NCBI GenBank assembly: GCA_963820955.1
Contig: CAWGCA010000040.1
Coordinates: 23,721 to 87,720 of the forward strand
Origin: CAWGCA01 sp963820955
Lineage (GTDB): Bacteria; Pseudomonadota; Gammaproteobacteria; Chromatiales; Chromatiaceae
Reading direction: 5' to 3'
Length of the DNA: 64,000 nucleotides
Shown: one piece after another, positions 26,527-35,700 of the stretch
Numbering within the stretch: position 1 is the first letter of the stretch
How the letters are laid out: the number at the start of each line of letters is the position of its first letter
The notes under the pieces: model-generated
Seen by the model: only the letters and a program-made list of their open reading frames with translations
Databases searched by the model: none
Told to the model about the DNA's origin: nothing
Position numbers and translations under genes: made by a program

Positions 26527-28683
26527 ATGATTAGCAAACCAAATGAAACCAGGCACTGGTGTCGGTTTGGAGATGGCAGGGTGCTTGTTCAGCATTTAAC
26601 ATTGCTGCTTTGCGGGGTTTTCACGCTCTGGGTATTTATTGGCCAGCCTCCCGCCTATGCTGCCGAGAACACCCTCAAGGATGTAACCTACTCGGCGTTG
26701 CCAGGCAATCGTGTCAAAATTACATTGACCGCCGCAAACTCGGTCAATGAGCCGAAAACCTTCTCCACTGAGAATCCTGCCCGAATCGCAATGGATTTCA
26801 TGGGAATGACAAATGGATTGTCACAAAAAACATTGCCTATCGGAATCGGCATGGCGCGCAGCGTTACAGCGATTGAGGCCGGAGGACGCACTCGTGTGGT
26901 GGTAAATCTGGTGGGTCAGGCAGACCATGAAATCAAAGTAGTTGGAAACCAGGTTCAGATAACCTTGGGGGGCGAGCAGGGCTCACTGTTGGCCCAATCG
27001 GGATCCAAAACGACAAGCAGTGGGATGGTTACCTCGAGTGCAGGGAACAGTATTGCAAATGTCGACTTCCGTCGCGGTGATTCCGGTGAGGGTAGGGTGA
27101 TACTGCAGCTTACAGATCCCGCAGCTACCGTTAATATGCGTGATGAGGGAGGTCGGGTGATACTGGAAATTCAGGATACAACCCTCCCCGAGCGACTCAG
27201 GAGACAGTTTGACGTAGGCGATTTCGCGACACCGGTTCGGATGTTTTCATTGGCCTCCCGGGGCAACCAGGTCCAGGTGAATATAACTACAGCAGGTGAG
27301 TACGAGAATCTCGCCTACCAGACCGACGACCTATTTACCGTCGAATTCCGACCCTTGACCAAAGCGGAAAAGGAAGAGATCCAGCGCCGTAAGAAGACTT
27401 TTACCGGGGAACGACTCTCGCTGAACTTTCAGGACATCGAGGTACGGGCGGTTCTCCAGTTGTTGGCAGACTTTACCGGCCTCAATCTCGTAACCAGTGA
27501 TACGGTGCAAGGAAGGATTACCCTGCGCTTGCAGAATGTTCCCTGGGACCAGTCGCTGGATATTATCCTCAAGGCACGGGGACTGTCCATGCGCCAGAAT
27601 GGCAATGTGATAATGATTGCGCCGACCGAAGAGATTGCGGCAAGGGAAAAACTTGAGCTGGAGTCTCAAAGACAGATAGAAGAGCTGGCACCGCTCCACT
27701 CGGAGTACATCCAGATCAACTACGCAAAAGCGGAAGACCTACAGAAACTGCTGAAGACCAAAGGTAACGAACTCCTTACTCCGGACCGCGGCAACGTGAC
27801 TGTCGACCCGCGGACCAATACCCTGTTAGTCAGGGATACCGCCGCCAAACTGGAGGATATCCGCCGCCTGGTGAAGAAACTGGATGTGCCGGTGCGTCAA
27901 GTTTTGATTGAATCCCGGGTTGTTATCGCGAACAACGACTTCTCTAGGGATCTGGGTGTTCGGTTTGGTTTCAACTCAAAAAGAGGTATCGGTGATACTG
28001 ACGTACTCGTCGGAGGCGGTAAGGAAGGTTTCCTTGATAACACTGCGTTCATTGCCCCCGGTTATTCGGTTGACTCCAAAGAAAACCTGTTGGTCAATCT
28101 GCCCGCTACCCTGGGTGGTGAGCGTGGGGGCTCCTTTAATATGCTGATCGGCAAGGTAGGTTCTTTCCTGCTGCAACTCCAGTTGTCCGCGATGCAGGAA
28201 GAAGGTAAGGGCGAGGTGGTTTCAGCCCCGCGGGTTATTACATCTGACAAGCACAAGGCGGTGATCAAGCAGGGTATGGAAATACCGTATCAGGAAGCTG
28301 CCTCCAGTGGAGCCACCTCGGTATCCTTCAAGGAGGCGGTGCTGATGTTGGAGGTGACCCCGAATATTACCCCTGATGACCGCATTATCATGGACCTTGT
28401 GATCACTAAAGACCGCGCAGACTTCTCTCGTTCGGTACTTGGTACACCGCCCATCGACACCCGTTCAGTCGAGACAAATGTGCTGGTAGACAACGGAGAG
28501 ACAGTAGTTCTTGGCGGTGTGTTTGAAAGAGAAAAATCGGAAGATAACGAAAAGATCCCATTTTTCGGAGACTTACCTTATGTTGGATTTCTCTTCAATG
28601 AGGAACTGGTCAAGGACAACAATAACGAGTTGTTGATCTTCATTACTCCTAAGATACTGAAGGAAACACTGGGTGTTCGTTAG
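26527..28683 (+). CDS. pilQ: Type IV pilus secretin PilQ
   Basis: The outer-membrane channel for the pilus, 718 residues. After a signal segment (about residues 20-48, ending PPAYA-A) come two AMIN peptidoglycan-binding domains (about 50-275), a secretin/TonB N-terminal domain (SLNFQDIEVRAVLQLLADFT), an N1/KH-like domain (LVSDTVQ... to KLDVPVRQVLIESRVV) and the secretin core ending NNNELLIFITPKIL. Length and domain order are normal. A strong terminator follows, ending the pil operon. Confidence 0.97.
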   Translation: MISKPNETRHWCRFGDGRVLVQHLTLLLCGVFTLWVFIGQPPAYAAENTLKDVTYSALPGNRVKITLTAANSVNEPKTFSTENPARIAMDFMGMTNGLSQKTLPIGIGMARSVTAIEAGGRTRVVVNLVGQADHEIKVVGNQVQITLGGEQGSLLAQSGSKTTSSGMVTSSAGNSIANVDFRRGDSGEGRVILQLTDPAATVNMRDEGGRVILEIQDTTLPERLRRQFDVGDFATPVRMFSLASRGNQVQVNITTAGEYENLAYQTDDLFTVEFRPLTKAEKEEIQRRKKTFTGERLSLNFQDIEVRAVLQLLADFTGLNLVTSDTVQGRITLRLQNVPWDQSLDIILKARGLSMRQNGNVIMIAPTEEIAAREKLELESQRQIEELAPLHSEYIQINYAKAEDLQKLLKTKGNELLTPDRGNVTVDPRTNTLLVRDTAAKLEDIRRLVKKLDVPVRQVLIESRVVIANNDFSRDLGVRFGFNSKRGIGDTDVLVGGGKEGFLDNTAFIAPGYSVDSKENLLVNLPATLGGERGGSFNMLIGKVGSFLLQLQLSAMQEEGKGEVVSAPRVITSDKHKAVIKQGMEIPYQEAASSGATSVSFKEAVLMLEVTPNITPDDRIIMDLVITKDRADFSRSVLGTPPIDTRSVETNVLVDNGETVVLGGVFEREKSEDNEKIPFFGDLPYVGFLFNEELVKDNNNELLIFITPKILKETLGVR

Positions 28684-28999
28684 ATCGGATTTCCATACCA
28701 CCGGGCAGGGCGTAGCTATGGCTGATCATCTTTCACACTGGAAAAAGTCAGCCTGGCTACCCCCTGGGAAAACGGAAAACTGGCAGAATTAAGGAAAGGG
28801 CCCAAGTCTGTGGTATTCTGATCATTCTGGCTCTGTCACTCCGCCCCGATACACACCCGACCGCACAATCTCCAGGGGCCTATGATAGATAGGCCCCTTT
28901 TTCTTGATCCGGCAGCCTTTTGGTGGCAGTGCCACGAATTTTCCTGTTGAAGCATAGCGCCTTGTCCACAGGAAAAAAATCTGGCATATCTCTCTCGAA
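28684..28999. other. pilQ-aroK intergenic region
   Basis: No gene is seen in this 316-bp space. It holds the terminator at 28874-28902. The sequence after the terminator must carry the aroK promoter, but no clear box pair is recognised. Confidence 0.6.
28874..28902 (+). terminator. Rho-independent terminator after pilQ
   Basis: A perfect 10-bp stem (AGGGGCCTAT with ATAGGCCCCT, loop GATAG) is followed by a five-T run. It lies about 190 bp after the pilQ stop and about 100 bp before aroK. It separates the pil operon from the aro genes. Confidence 0.92.
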
Positions 29000-29521
29000 A
29001 TGATGACGCATGTGAACAACATATTTCTGATTGGCCCGATGGGCACAGGAAAGAGCACAATAGGTCGACAGATCGCATCTCTTCTACGCTTGGATTTCGT
29101 GGATAGTGATCACGAGATCCAGAATCGTACTGGAGTGGATATACCTACAATCTTCGATTTTGAGGGTGAGGAGGGGTTCCGCCGGCGAGAGAAGGCGGTA
29201 ATTGATGAACTCACCCACAAGGAGGGGCAGGTGCTGGCCACTGGGGGCGGCTCCGTGCTTGATCCTGAAAACCGGAGAAATCTCTCCAGCCGTGGGTTCG
29301 TGATCTATCTCTATTGTGGCGTAGATCAGCAGTATCAGCGGACGATGCGAGACCGCAACCGACCTCTGTTACAAACCGATGATCCCTTAGGTCGTTTGGG
29401 AACGCTGATGGATGAACGGGACCCACTTTACCGCACTACGGCAGATCTGGTGGTTACTACGGAAAACCGCAGTGCTTCGTCGGTGGCCAAAGAGATTGTT
29501 CGCAAGCTGGCTGAGAACTAA
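29000..29521 (+). CDS. aroK: Shikimate kinase AroK
   Basis: Phosphorylates shikimate at O3 with ATP, the fifth step to chorismate. The 173-residue product has the P-loop GPMGTGKST (about 12-20), the DSDHEIQNRTGVDIPTIFDFEGEEGFRRREK shikimate-binding region, GGGSVLDPENR and the lid RDRNRPLLQTDDP. Two ATGs lie in tandem at the start; either is possible and no strong ribosome binding site is visible. aroB follows, as in most gammaproteobacteria. Confidence 0.96.
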   Translation: MMTHVNNIFLIGPMGTGKSTIGRQIASLLRLDFVDSDHEIQNRTGVDIPTIFDFEGEEGFRRREKAVIDELTHKEGQVLATGGGSVLDPENRRNLSSRGFVIYLYCGVDQQYQRTMRDRNRPLLQTDDPLGRLGTLMDERDPLYRTTADLVVTTENRSASSVAKEIVRKLAEN

Positions 29522-29624
29522 TTTGGACATTTCCTCGCCGGTTTGGAAAAATCAGCGTTAAGCTGCACCGCCTGCGGCAGACAGCTGATTGATCTTCATT
29601 CAGGCTAATTTGATATATCGTCCC

Positions 29625-30707
29625 GTGGATGCCGTTTTAAGAACACTAAATGTTGAGCTCGGAGATCGGTCTTATCCGATCTACATAGGTCCCGGTCTGC
29701 TCGATCAGGTTGAGATCTACCAACGCCATATTCCGGGCCGGCAGGTGCTGGTGGTTTCAAATGTCACCGTTGCTCCGCTCTATCTGAAGCGAGTATTGGA
29801 GGCGCTGCAGGGATACCGGGTAGAGAGCGTGATTCTGCCGGATGGTGAGCAGTATAAAAATCTGGATGTCTGGCAACGGATCGTTGATGCTCTGCTAGAG
29901 CAGCGTTTTGACCGCCAGTGTACCGTGCTCGCTCTAGGTGGCGGCGTCATTGGCGATATGGCGGGCTTTGCCGCAGCTTGTTACCAGCGTGGGGTACATT
30001 TCATACAGATCCCGACAACCCTCCTGGCCCAGGTGGATTCCTCGGTGGGAGGGAAAACAGGTGTAAACCACCCGCTCGGGAAAAACATGATCGGTGCCTT
30101 CTATCAGCCCCGGTGCGTGATCGCCGACACCAAAACACTCAACACGCTGGACGACCGCCAACTCTCGGCTGGGATCGCTGAAGTGATAAAATACGGTTTG
30201 ATCGGTGATCTGGAGTTTTTCTGCTGGCTGGAGAAGAATATGAACAGTCTGCTGCGGCGTGATCCCGAAGCTCTAGCTTATGCGATAGATAGATCATGTA
30301 AAGACAAGGCAAAGGTAGTTGCTACAGACGAAAAGGAAGCGGGACAGCGTGCCCTTTTGAATCTCGGTCATACCTTTGGACACGCCATAGAGACAGGCGT
30401 CGGGTATGGCGATTGGTTGCACGGAGAGGCGGTCGCCGCAGGTATCTGTATGGCGGTAGATCTTTCCCGGCGCCAGGGTTGGTTGAACGCGCAGGAGCAG
30501 GAGCGTATCGTCCGCCTGATACGTCTGGCAAAGCTGCCTGATACGCCTCCGCAGCAGCTGGATCGGGAGAAATTTCTCAGCTTGATGGCGTTGGATAAAA
30601 AAGTGCTGAACGATAAGATCCGGTTAGTATTGCCGCAAGGGCTGGGAAATTCCCTGGTTACCGCAAACTACGATCCGGAGAAGTTGAACGAAACACTAGA
30701 TGGATAG
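29625..30707 (+). CDS. aroB: 3-Dehydroquinate synthase AroB
   Basis: NAD- and metal-dependent enzyme for the second shikimate-pathway step (DAHP to 3-dehydroquinate). Conserved parts are DGEQYKN, ALGGGVIGDMAGFAAACYQRGV, QIPTTLLAQVDSSVGGKTGVNH, the metal-site region AEVIKYGLI and NLGHTFGHAIE, and HGEAVAAG. The open frame begins with TTG at 29589; no ATG starts it. GTG at 29625 gives 360 residues (close to the 362 of E. coli) beginning MDAVLRTLNVELG and is preferred, though its ribosome binding site is weak. The 3' end overlaps the damX-like gene by 8 bp. Confidence 0.94.
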   Translation: MDAVLRTLNVELGDRSYPIYIGPGLLDQVEIYQRHIPGRQVLVVSNVTVAPLYLKRVLEALQGYRVESVILPDGEQYKNLDVWQRIVDALLEQRFDRQCTVLALGGGVIGDMAGFAAACYQRGVHFIQIPTTLLAQVDSSVGGKTGVNHPLGKNMIGAFYQPRCVIADTKTLNTLDDRQLSAGIAEVIKYGLIGDLEFFCWLEKNMNSLLRRDPEALAYAIDRSCKDKAKVVATDEKEAGQRALLNLGHTFGHAIETGVGYGDWLHGEAVAAGICMAVDLSRRQGWLNAQEQERIVRLIRLAKLPDTPPQQLDREKFLSLMALDKKVLNDKIRLVLPQGLGNSLVTANYDPEKLNETLDG

Positions 30708-32580
30708 GGAACAGATCAACGCCAGCGACCGGCTCCTGGGATCCACATCAGCATCCGCTGAAAAAGGGAATGCATATTTCTTTGCCAGCCAGGAACTCAA
30801 CCAGCTGCTGGATTTAATCAGACACCTAACGGTCAACAGCGAGCGGATCCCGCTGCTGCTAGGTCAGGCAGGAGTCGGAAAGAGTAGCATTCTCAAACAA
30901 TTTCAATCCCAGGCACCTGACAATTGGATACTATGCCGGATTGATGCAAATTTGATGTTGCAACCGGAACAGTTGGTCTCCTTATTGGCCAAGGGATTCG
31001 GTGTGGAGGTGAATGATGAGCGCGTGATCGAAAGGCTCATACACCGCTTCGAGGATCTACACCAGGACGGTCAGTTGCCGGTGATTCTGATCGATGACGC
31101 ACACCTGCTTCCCGTTGCCACCATCATCAGTTTGCTCCGGGTTCATGAACGTCATCCGGATAGTCATGCCCTGATCAGGGTCATTCTGTTTGCCAGCCCG
31201 CAGATCGATGAACTGCTGAATACTCCCCAGATACAGGCGATGAATCTGCAGTTGCTGCAACGCCTTGAATTGTCTCCACTTAACCAGAAACAGACGGAAC
31301 AGATGATCCGCCAGATGCTGTCAACGCACGGTATGACAGAGCCGCGGGAATTAAGCCGTGGTCAACTGGAAAAGATATACCGTGACACAGCAGGTCTTCC
31401 CGGAGAAATCATACTTCAGCTGGATCGACTGTTAACTAGAGAGCCTTCGCCACCACCATCGGCGCATCGGGCTCGGCTGCCAGGTTTGTCCGTGCCGACT
31501 CTGGTGGGTGCCATATTGGTGGCAATAACGTTGCTGTTGGTGTTGTGGTACCAGGACGAGTTCAACGCGCTGTTTCAGGGTGAAGGGCCAGCTGAAGAGA
31601 TAGTATCGCTGCCTCCTTTGGCGCAGGAAACCCTGGTCCCATTGAAATTACCGGAATCCAATCCGACGCTTAAGGAGAGAGAAGTGTTTCTCACCGAGGG
31701 AGAATCTGAAACGGCCGCTAGTTCCGGGAAGGAGTCGAAGTTCAATCTGCCGGAGATCAAGACCAATCAGGTGGTGCCTGAAGATGGCTTGATCGAGCCG
31801 ACACAGGTTGCGGTGACACTCGATCAAGGGCCGGAATTGGGCGAGCCGATGGCCAGGGAGGTGGATCCCTTGCCCTCGATAACTGAATCGACAACTGCGA
31901 TGGAAGGTGCTCCAGGTACAGCCACGGAACGGGATCGTTGGTCATTGGCAGTGCCGTTGGACTCGAAATTTGCAGACCCTCTGGTGGTCAGGCCGTCGAC
32001 GGAAGTGTCCCCGACAAGGTTTGCTGAAGACGACGATGACACTGTTTCAGAACCGCAGACGATGAAACAGGAGTCGCGGGCTCAGGCAGCAGAAGAGACG
32101 CTACCCTCGCAGAAGGCTCCAGAGCAGCGATCAGCCAGTCTGGTCCCAGTTCCTAATCCCGCGGTGAAAGTCGAAGAACCGCAATCAGTGTCCAAAACTG
32201 GTGTTTTAGAGCAGGCACCTAAAATATCAGCTGAAAAGGAGCGGCGCGTACCGGTTGCAGATTCCGGTCTAAGGCGCGAAGCCTGGTTGCTGAATCAGAA
32301 TCCATCCGCATATACGCTGCAACTGGTTGGGGTGCAGGAGGAAGAGGCGGTTCAGCGTTTTCTCCGCAGCAACCAGTTGACTGGGCCGGTCGCTTATTTC
32401 CGCAGCCTTAGAGACGGCAGTGCCTGGTTTTCAGTGGTTTATGGTATCTACCCGGACAGGGAGACGGCTGTAGCTGGCCGTGCCCGGTTGTCGGCCAGTC
32501 TCCGTGGCGCCGGCATTTGGCCACGCAGTCTGGCATCCGTGCAACAGGCTATTCAGGAAAATTTAAAAACGAATCCCTGA
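30700..32580 (+). CDS. AAA ATPase-SPOR domain protein, DamX-like
   Basis: A 626-residue membrane protein. The N-terminal ATPase domain of the ExeA/AAA_22 type has Walker A GQAGVGKS (55-62) and Walker B VILIDDAH. One transmembrane helix follows (VGAILVAITLLLVLWY, about 268-288), then a long, low-complexity, acidic and Pro/Ser/Thr-rich periplasmic linker (about 300-530) and a C-terminal SPOR domain (YTLQLVGVQEEEAVQRFLRS ... WPRSLASVQQAI) that binds denuded septal peptidoglycan. E. coli DamX has the same aroKB-linked position and a SPOR domain, so a division or septal role is likely. It overlaps aroB. Confidence 0.9.
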   Translation: MDREQINASDRLLGSTSASAEKGNAYFFASQELNQLLDLIRHLTVNSERIPLLLGQAGVGKSSILKQFQSQAPDNWILCRIDANLMLQPEQLVSLLAKGFGVEVNDERVIERLIHRFEDLHQDGQLPVILIDDAHLLPVATIISLLRVHERHPDSHALIRVILFASPQIDELLNTPQIQAMNLQLLQRLELSPLNQKQTEQMIRQMLSTHGMTEPRELSRGQLEKIYRDTAGLPGEIILQLDRLLTREPSPPPSAHRARLPGLSVPTLVGAILVAITLLLVLWYQDEFNALFQGEGPAEEIVSLPPLAQETLVPLKLPESNPTLKEREVFLTEGESETAASSGKESKFNLPEIKTNQVVPEDGLIEPTQVAVTLDQGPELGEPMAREVDPLPSITESTTAMEGAPGTATERDRWSLAVPLDSKFADPLVVRPSTEVSPTRFAEDDDDTVSEPQTMKQESRAQAAEETLPSQKAPEQRSASLVPVPNPAVKVEEPQSVSKTGVLEQAPKISAEKERRVPVADSGLRREAWLLNQNPSAYTLQLVGVQEEEAVQRFLRSNQLTGPVAYFRSLRDGSAWFSVVYGIYPDRETAVAGRARLSASLRGAGIWPRSLASVQQAIQENLKTNP

Positions 32581-32788
32581 TTCAATTTGCGGTTTCTCTG
32601 GCCAGCCAAAACTGGCCTGCCAAGTAATTCTCAAGTATCCTACGCGGTTCCTTCGACTGCCCGGTGGGTGGGTCGACATAGATTTGGTCCGGGATATTAA
32701 CCCTCTCGGGGTGCGGTGCTTAACGAAATTAAACTGGCCGGCAGCCTTCTTGGTGGATGGTTTTCCGGGCGGTGATAAGAGGTTTGCG

Positions 32789-35700
32789 ATGAGCCTATCA
32801 GCTTTTCCTTCGAAGCAAGGGTTGTACGACCCTCGAAACGAACATGATGCCTGTGGCGTTGGTTTTGTGGCGGATATAAAAGGGAGAAAAAGCCATAAAA
32901 TCATTGAAAAGGGGCTGAACATCCTTGATCGGCTCACTCATCGGGGCGCTGTGGGCGCAGACCCCAGGGCCGGGGACGGGGCAGGGATCCTGCTCCAACT
33001 GCCGGATGAAATGTTCCGCGCGGTGGTGGATTTCGAACTGCCCCCGTTTGGGGCGTATGCTGTCGGTATGCTGTTTCTGCCGCGCGACAAAGAGTCCCGC
33101 ACGCAGGCGGAGTCAACAGTGGGCAGGTTTGTGGAGGCCGAAGGCCAGCGGGTGATCGGCTGGCGCGACGTGCCCGTCTGCAACGAGGGTCTGGGCTACA
33201 GTGTCAAGCCCACGGAGCCGGTGGTGCGGCAGGTATTCGTCGGCTGCGGGGCAAACTGCTCCGATCAGGATGGCTTCGAGCGAAAACTGTTCGTGATCCG
33301 CAAGCAGATCGATAAGGTAATACGGGAATCGGGCCTGAAGCAGAGCGAATCTTTTTATTTTACCTCTTTCTCCTCCCGCACCATTACCTACAAAGGCATG
33401 CTGCTGGCCGGGCAGGTGGGCGAGTATTACCCGGATCTGGGAGACGAGCGGATGACCTCCGCACTGGCCCTGGTACATCAACGCTTCTCCACCAATACCT
33501 TCCCCACCTGGGATCTGGCGCAGCCGTTTCGGATGATAGCCCATAATGGCGAGATCAATACCCTGCGCGGCAACGTCAACTGGATGGCGGCACGGAAGAA
33601 CTCCATGGCTTCCGAGATCCTGGGTGAAGACCTGGACAAGGTATGGCCCCTGATTCCAGAGGGTCAGTCTGACTCTGCCTGTTTCGACAATGCCCTGGAA
33701 CTGCTGCTTCAGGGAGGCTACTCCCTGGCCCACGCCATGATGATGCTGATTCCGGAGGCCTGGTCGGGCAATCCTCTGATGGATCAAAAGCGGCGAGCTT
33801 TTTATGAGTACCATGCCGCCCTGATGGAGCCCTGGGATGGTCCTGCGGCCGTGGCCTTTACCGATGGTCGCCAGATTGGTGCCACCCTTGATCGCAACGG
33901 TCTGCGGCCCGCCCGCTATCTGATTACCGATGATGACATGGTGGTGATGGCCTCGGAGATGGGAGTGCTGGACATCCCGGAACAAAACATCATCAAAAAG
34001 TGGCGTCTGCAGCCGGGCAAAATGTTTCTGATCGATATGGAGCAGGGTCGGATTATCGACGACGCCGAACTCAAAGAGGAGTTGTCCTCGGCCATGCCCT
34101 ACCAGCAGTGGCTGGACGAGACGCAGATCAGTCTGGAACAGCTTCCGGAGGTGGTGGGGGCCATGTCCCCGGACTCAGAGACCCTGCTGGATGCCCAGCA
34201 GGCCTTTGGATACACACAGGAAGATTTGAAATTTCTGCTTACCCCTATGGTCGTGACCGGCCAGGAAGGGACTGGCTCCATGGGCGCAGACAATCCACCG
34301 TCGGTGTTGTCTCGACGGGCCAAGCATCTTTCGACCTATTTCAAGCAGAATTTCGCCCAGGTGACCAATCCACCCATCGATCCCATTCGGGAGGAGATTG
34401 TGATGTCCCTGGTCTCCTTGATCGGACCCCGGCCTAATCTGCTGGGGATGGCGGATGGCGGCACCAACATGCGACTGGTGGTGCACCAGCCGGTTCTGAC
34501 TAACACTGACCTGGAACGTATCCGCAACATCGAGTACAACAGTGGCGGGGCCTTTCGTACCCGTACCCTGGATATCTGCTTCCCGGTGGAACAGGGATCA
34601 TGGGGTATGAGGCCGGCCCTGGACGCTCTGTGCGAACGGGCCGAAGCGGCGGTATCCGAGGGCTACAATATCCTTATCCTGTCGGACCGCAGCATGAACG
34701 CGGACACCGTGACTATACCAGCCCTGCTTGCCACCTCCGCCGTGCACCATCACTTGATCCGCAAGGGGTTGCGCACCGAGTCCGGTCTGGTAGTGGAGAC
34801 CGGGGCCGCTCTCGAGGTGCACCACTTTGCCACCCTGGCGGGTTATGGTGCTGAGGCGGTGAATCCCTACGTTGCATTCGATACGGTGCAGGCGATGCTG
34901 CCCGGGCTGCCGGAGGATATGACCTTTGAAGAGGCCCAGAAGCGCTATATCAAGGCGATTGGTAAAGGGTTGAAAAAGGTGATGTCCAAGATGGGCATCT
35001 CCACCTACCAGTCCTACTGCGGGGCCCAGATCTTCGATGCGGTCGGGTTGTCGACCCCGTTTGTGGAGCGCTATTTCACCGGTACCGCGACCACCGTGGA
35101 GGGCGCTGACCTAGAGCAGATCGCGCAGGAAGCGGTGCGCTGGCACACCGACGCCTACGGCAACAACCCGGTTTATCGCACGCACCTGGATGCGGGCGGT
35201 GATTATGCGTTTCGGCTGCGCGGCGAAGATCATGCCTGGACGCCGGACACCATCGCCAAGATTCAACATGCAACCCGCGCTAATGATTGGAAGACATACG
35301 AGGGGTTTGCCCGGACGATAAATGAGCAGGAGGAGCGGTTGCTCACCTTCCGTGGCCTGTTCGATTTCAACTGGGCGGATAGCGAGATACCTCTGGAGGA
35401 GGTGGAGCCGGCCGCGGAGATCGTAAAACGCTTTGCCACCGGGGCCATGTCGTTCGGCAGCATTTCCTACGAGGCACACTCGACGCTGGCGGTAGCGATG
35501 AATCGGCTGGGTGGCAAATCCAACACCGGGGAGGGCGGTGAGGAACCGGAGCGGTTCAACCCCCTGCCCGATGGTTCCAGCAATCCGCAACGCTCCGCTA
35601 TCAAGCAGGTCGCTTCGGGTCGTTTCGGCGTCACCGTGGAGTACCTGGTCAATTCGGACGATATCCAGATCAAGATGGCCCAGGGCGCTAAGCCAGGAGA

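Noticed and set aside
33113..33985. 290-codon minus-strand frame opposite gltB
   Set aside because: Antisense shadow; gltB is unmistakable on plus.
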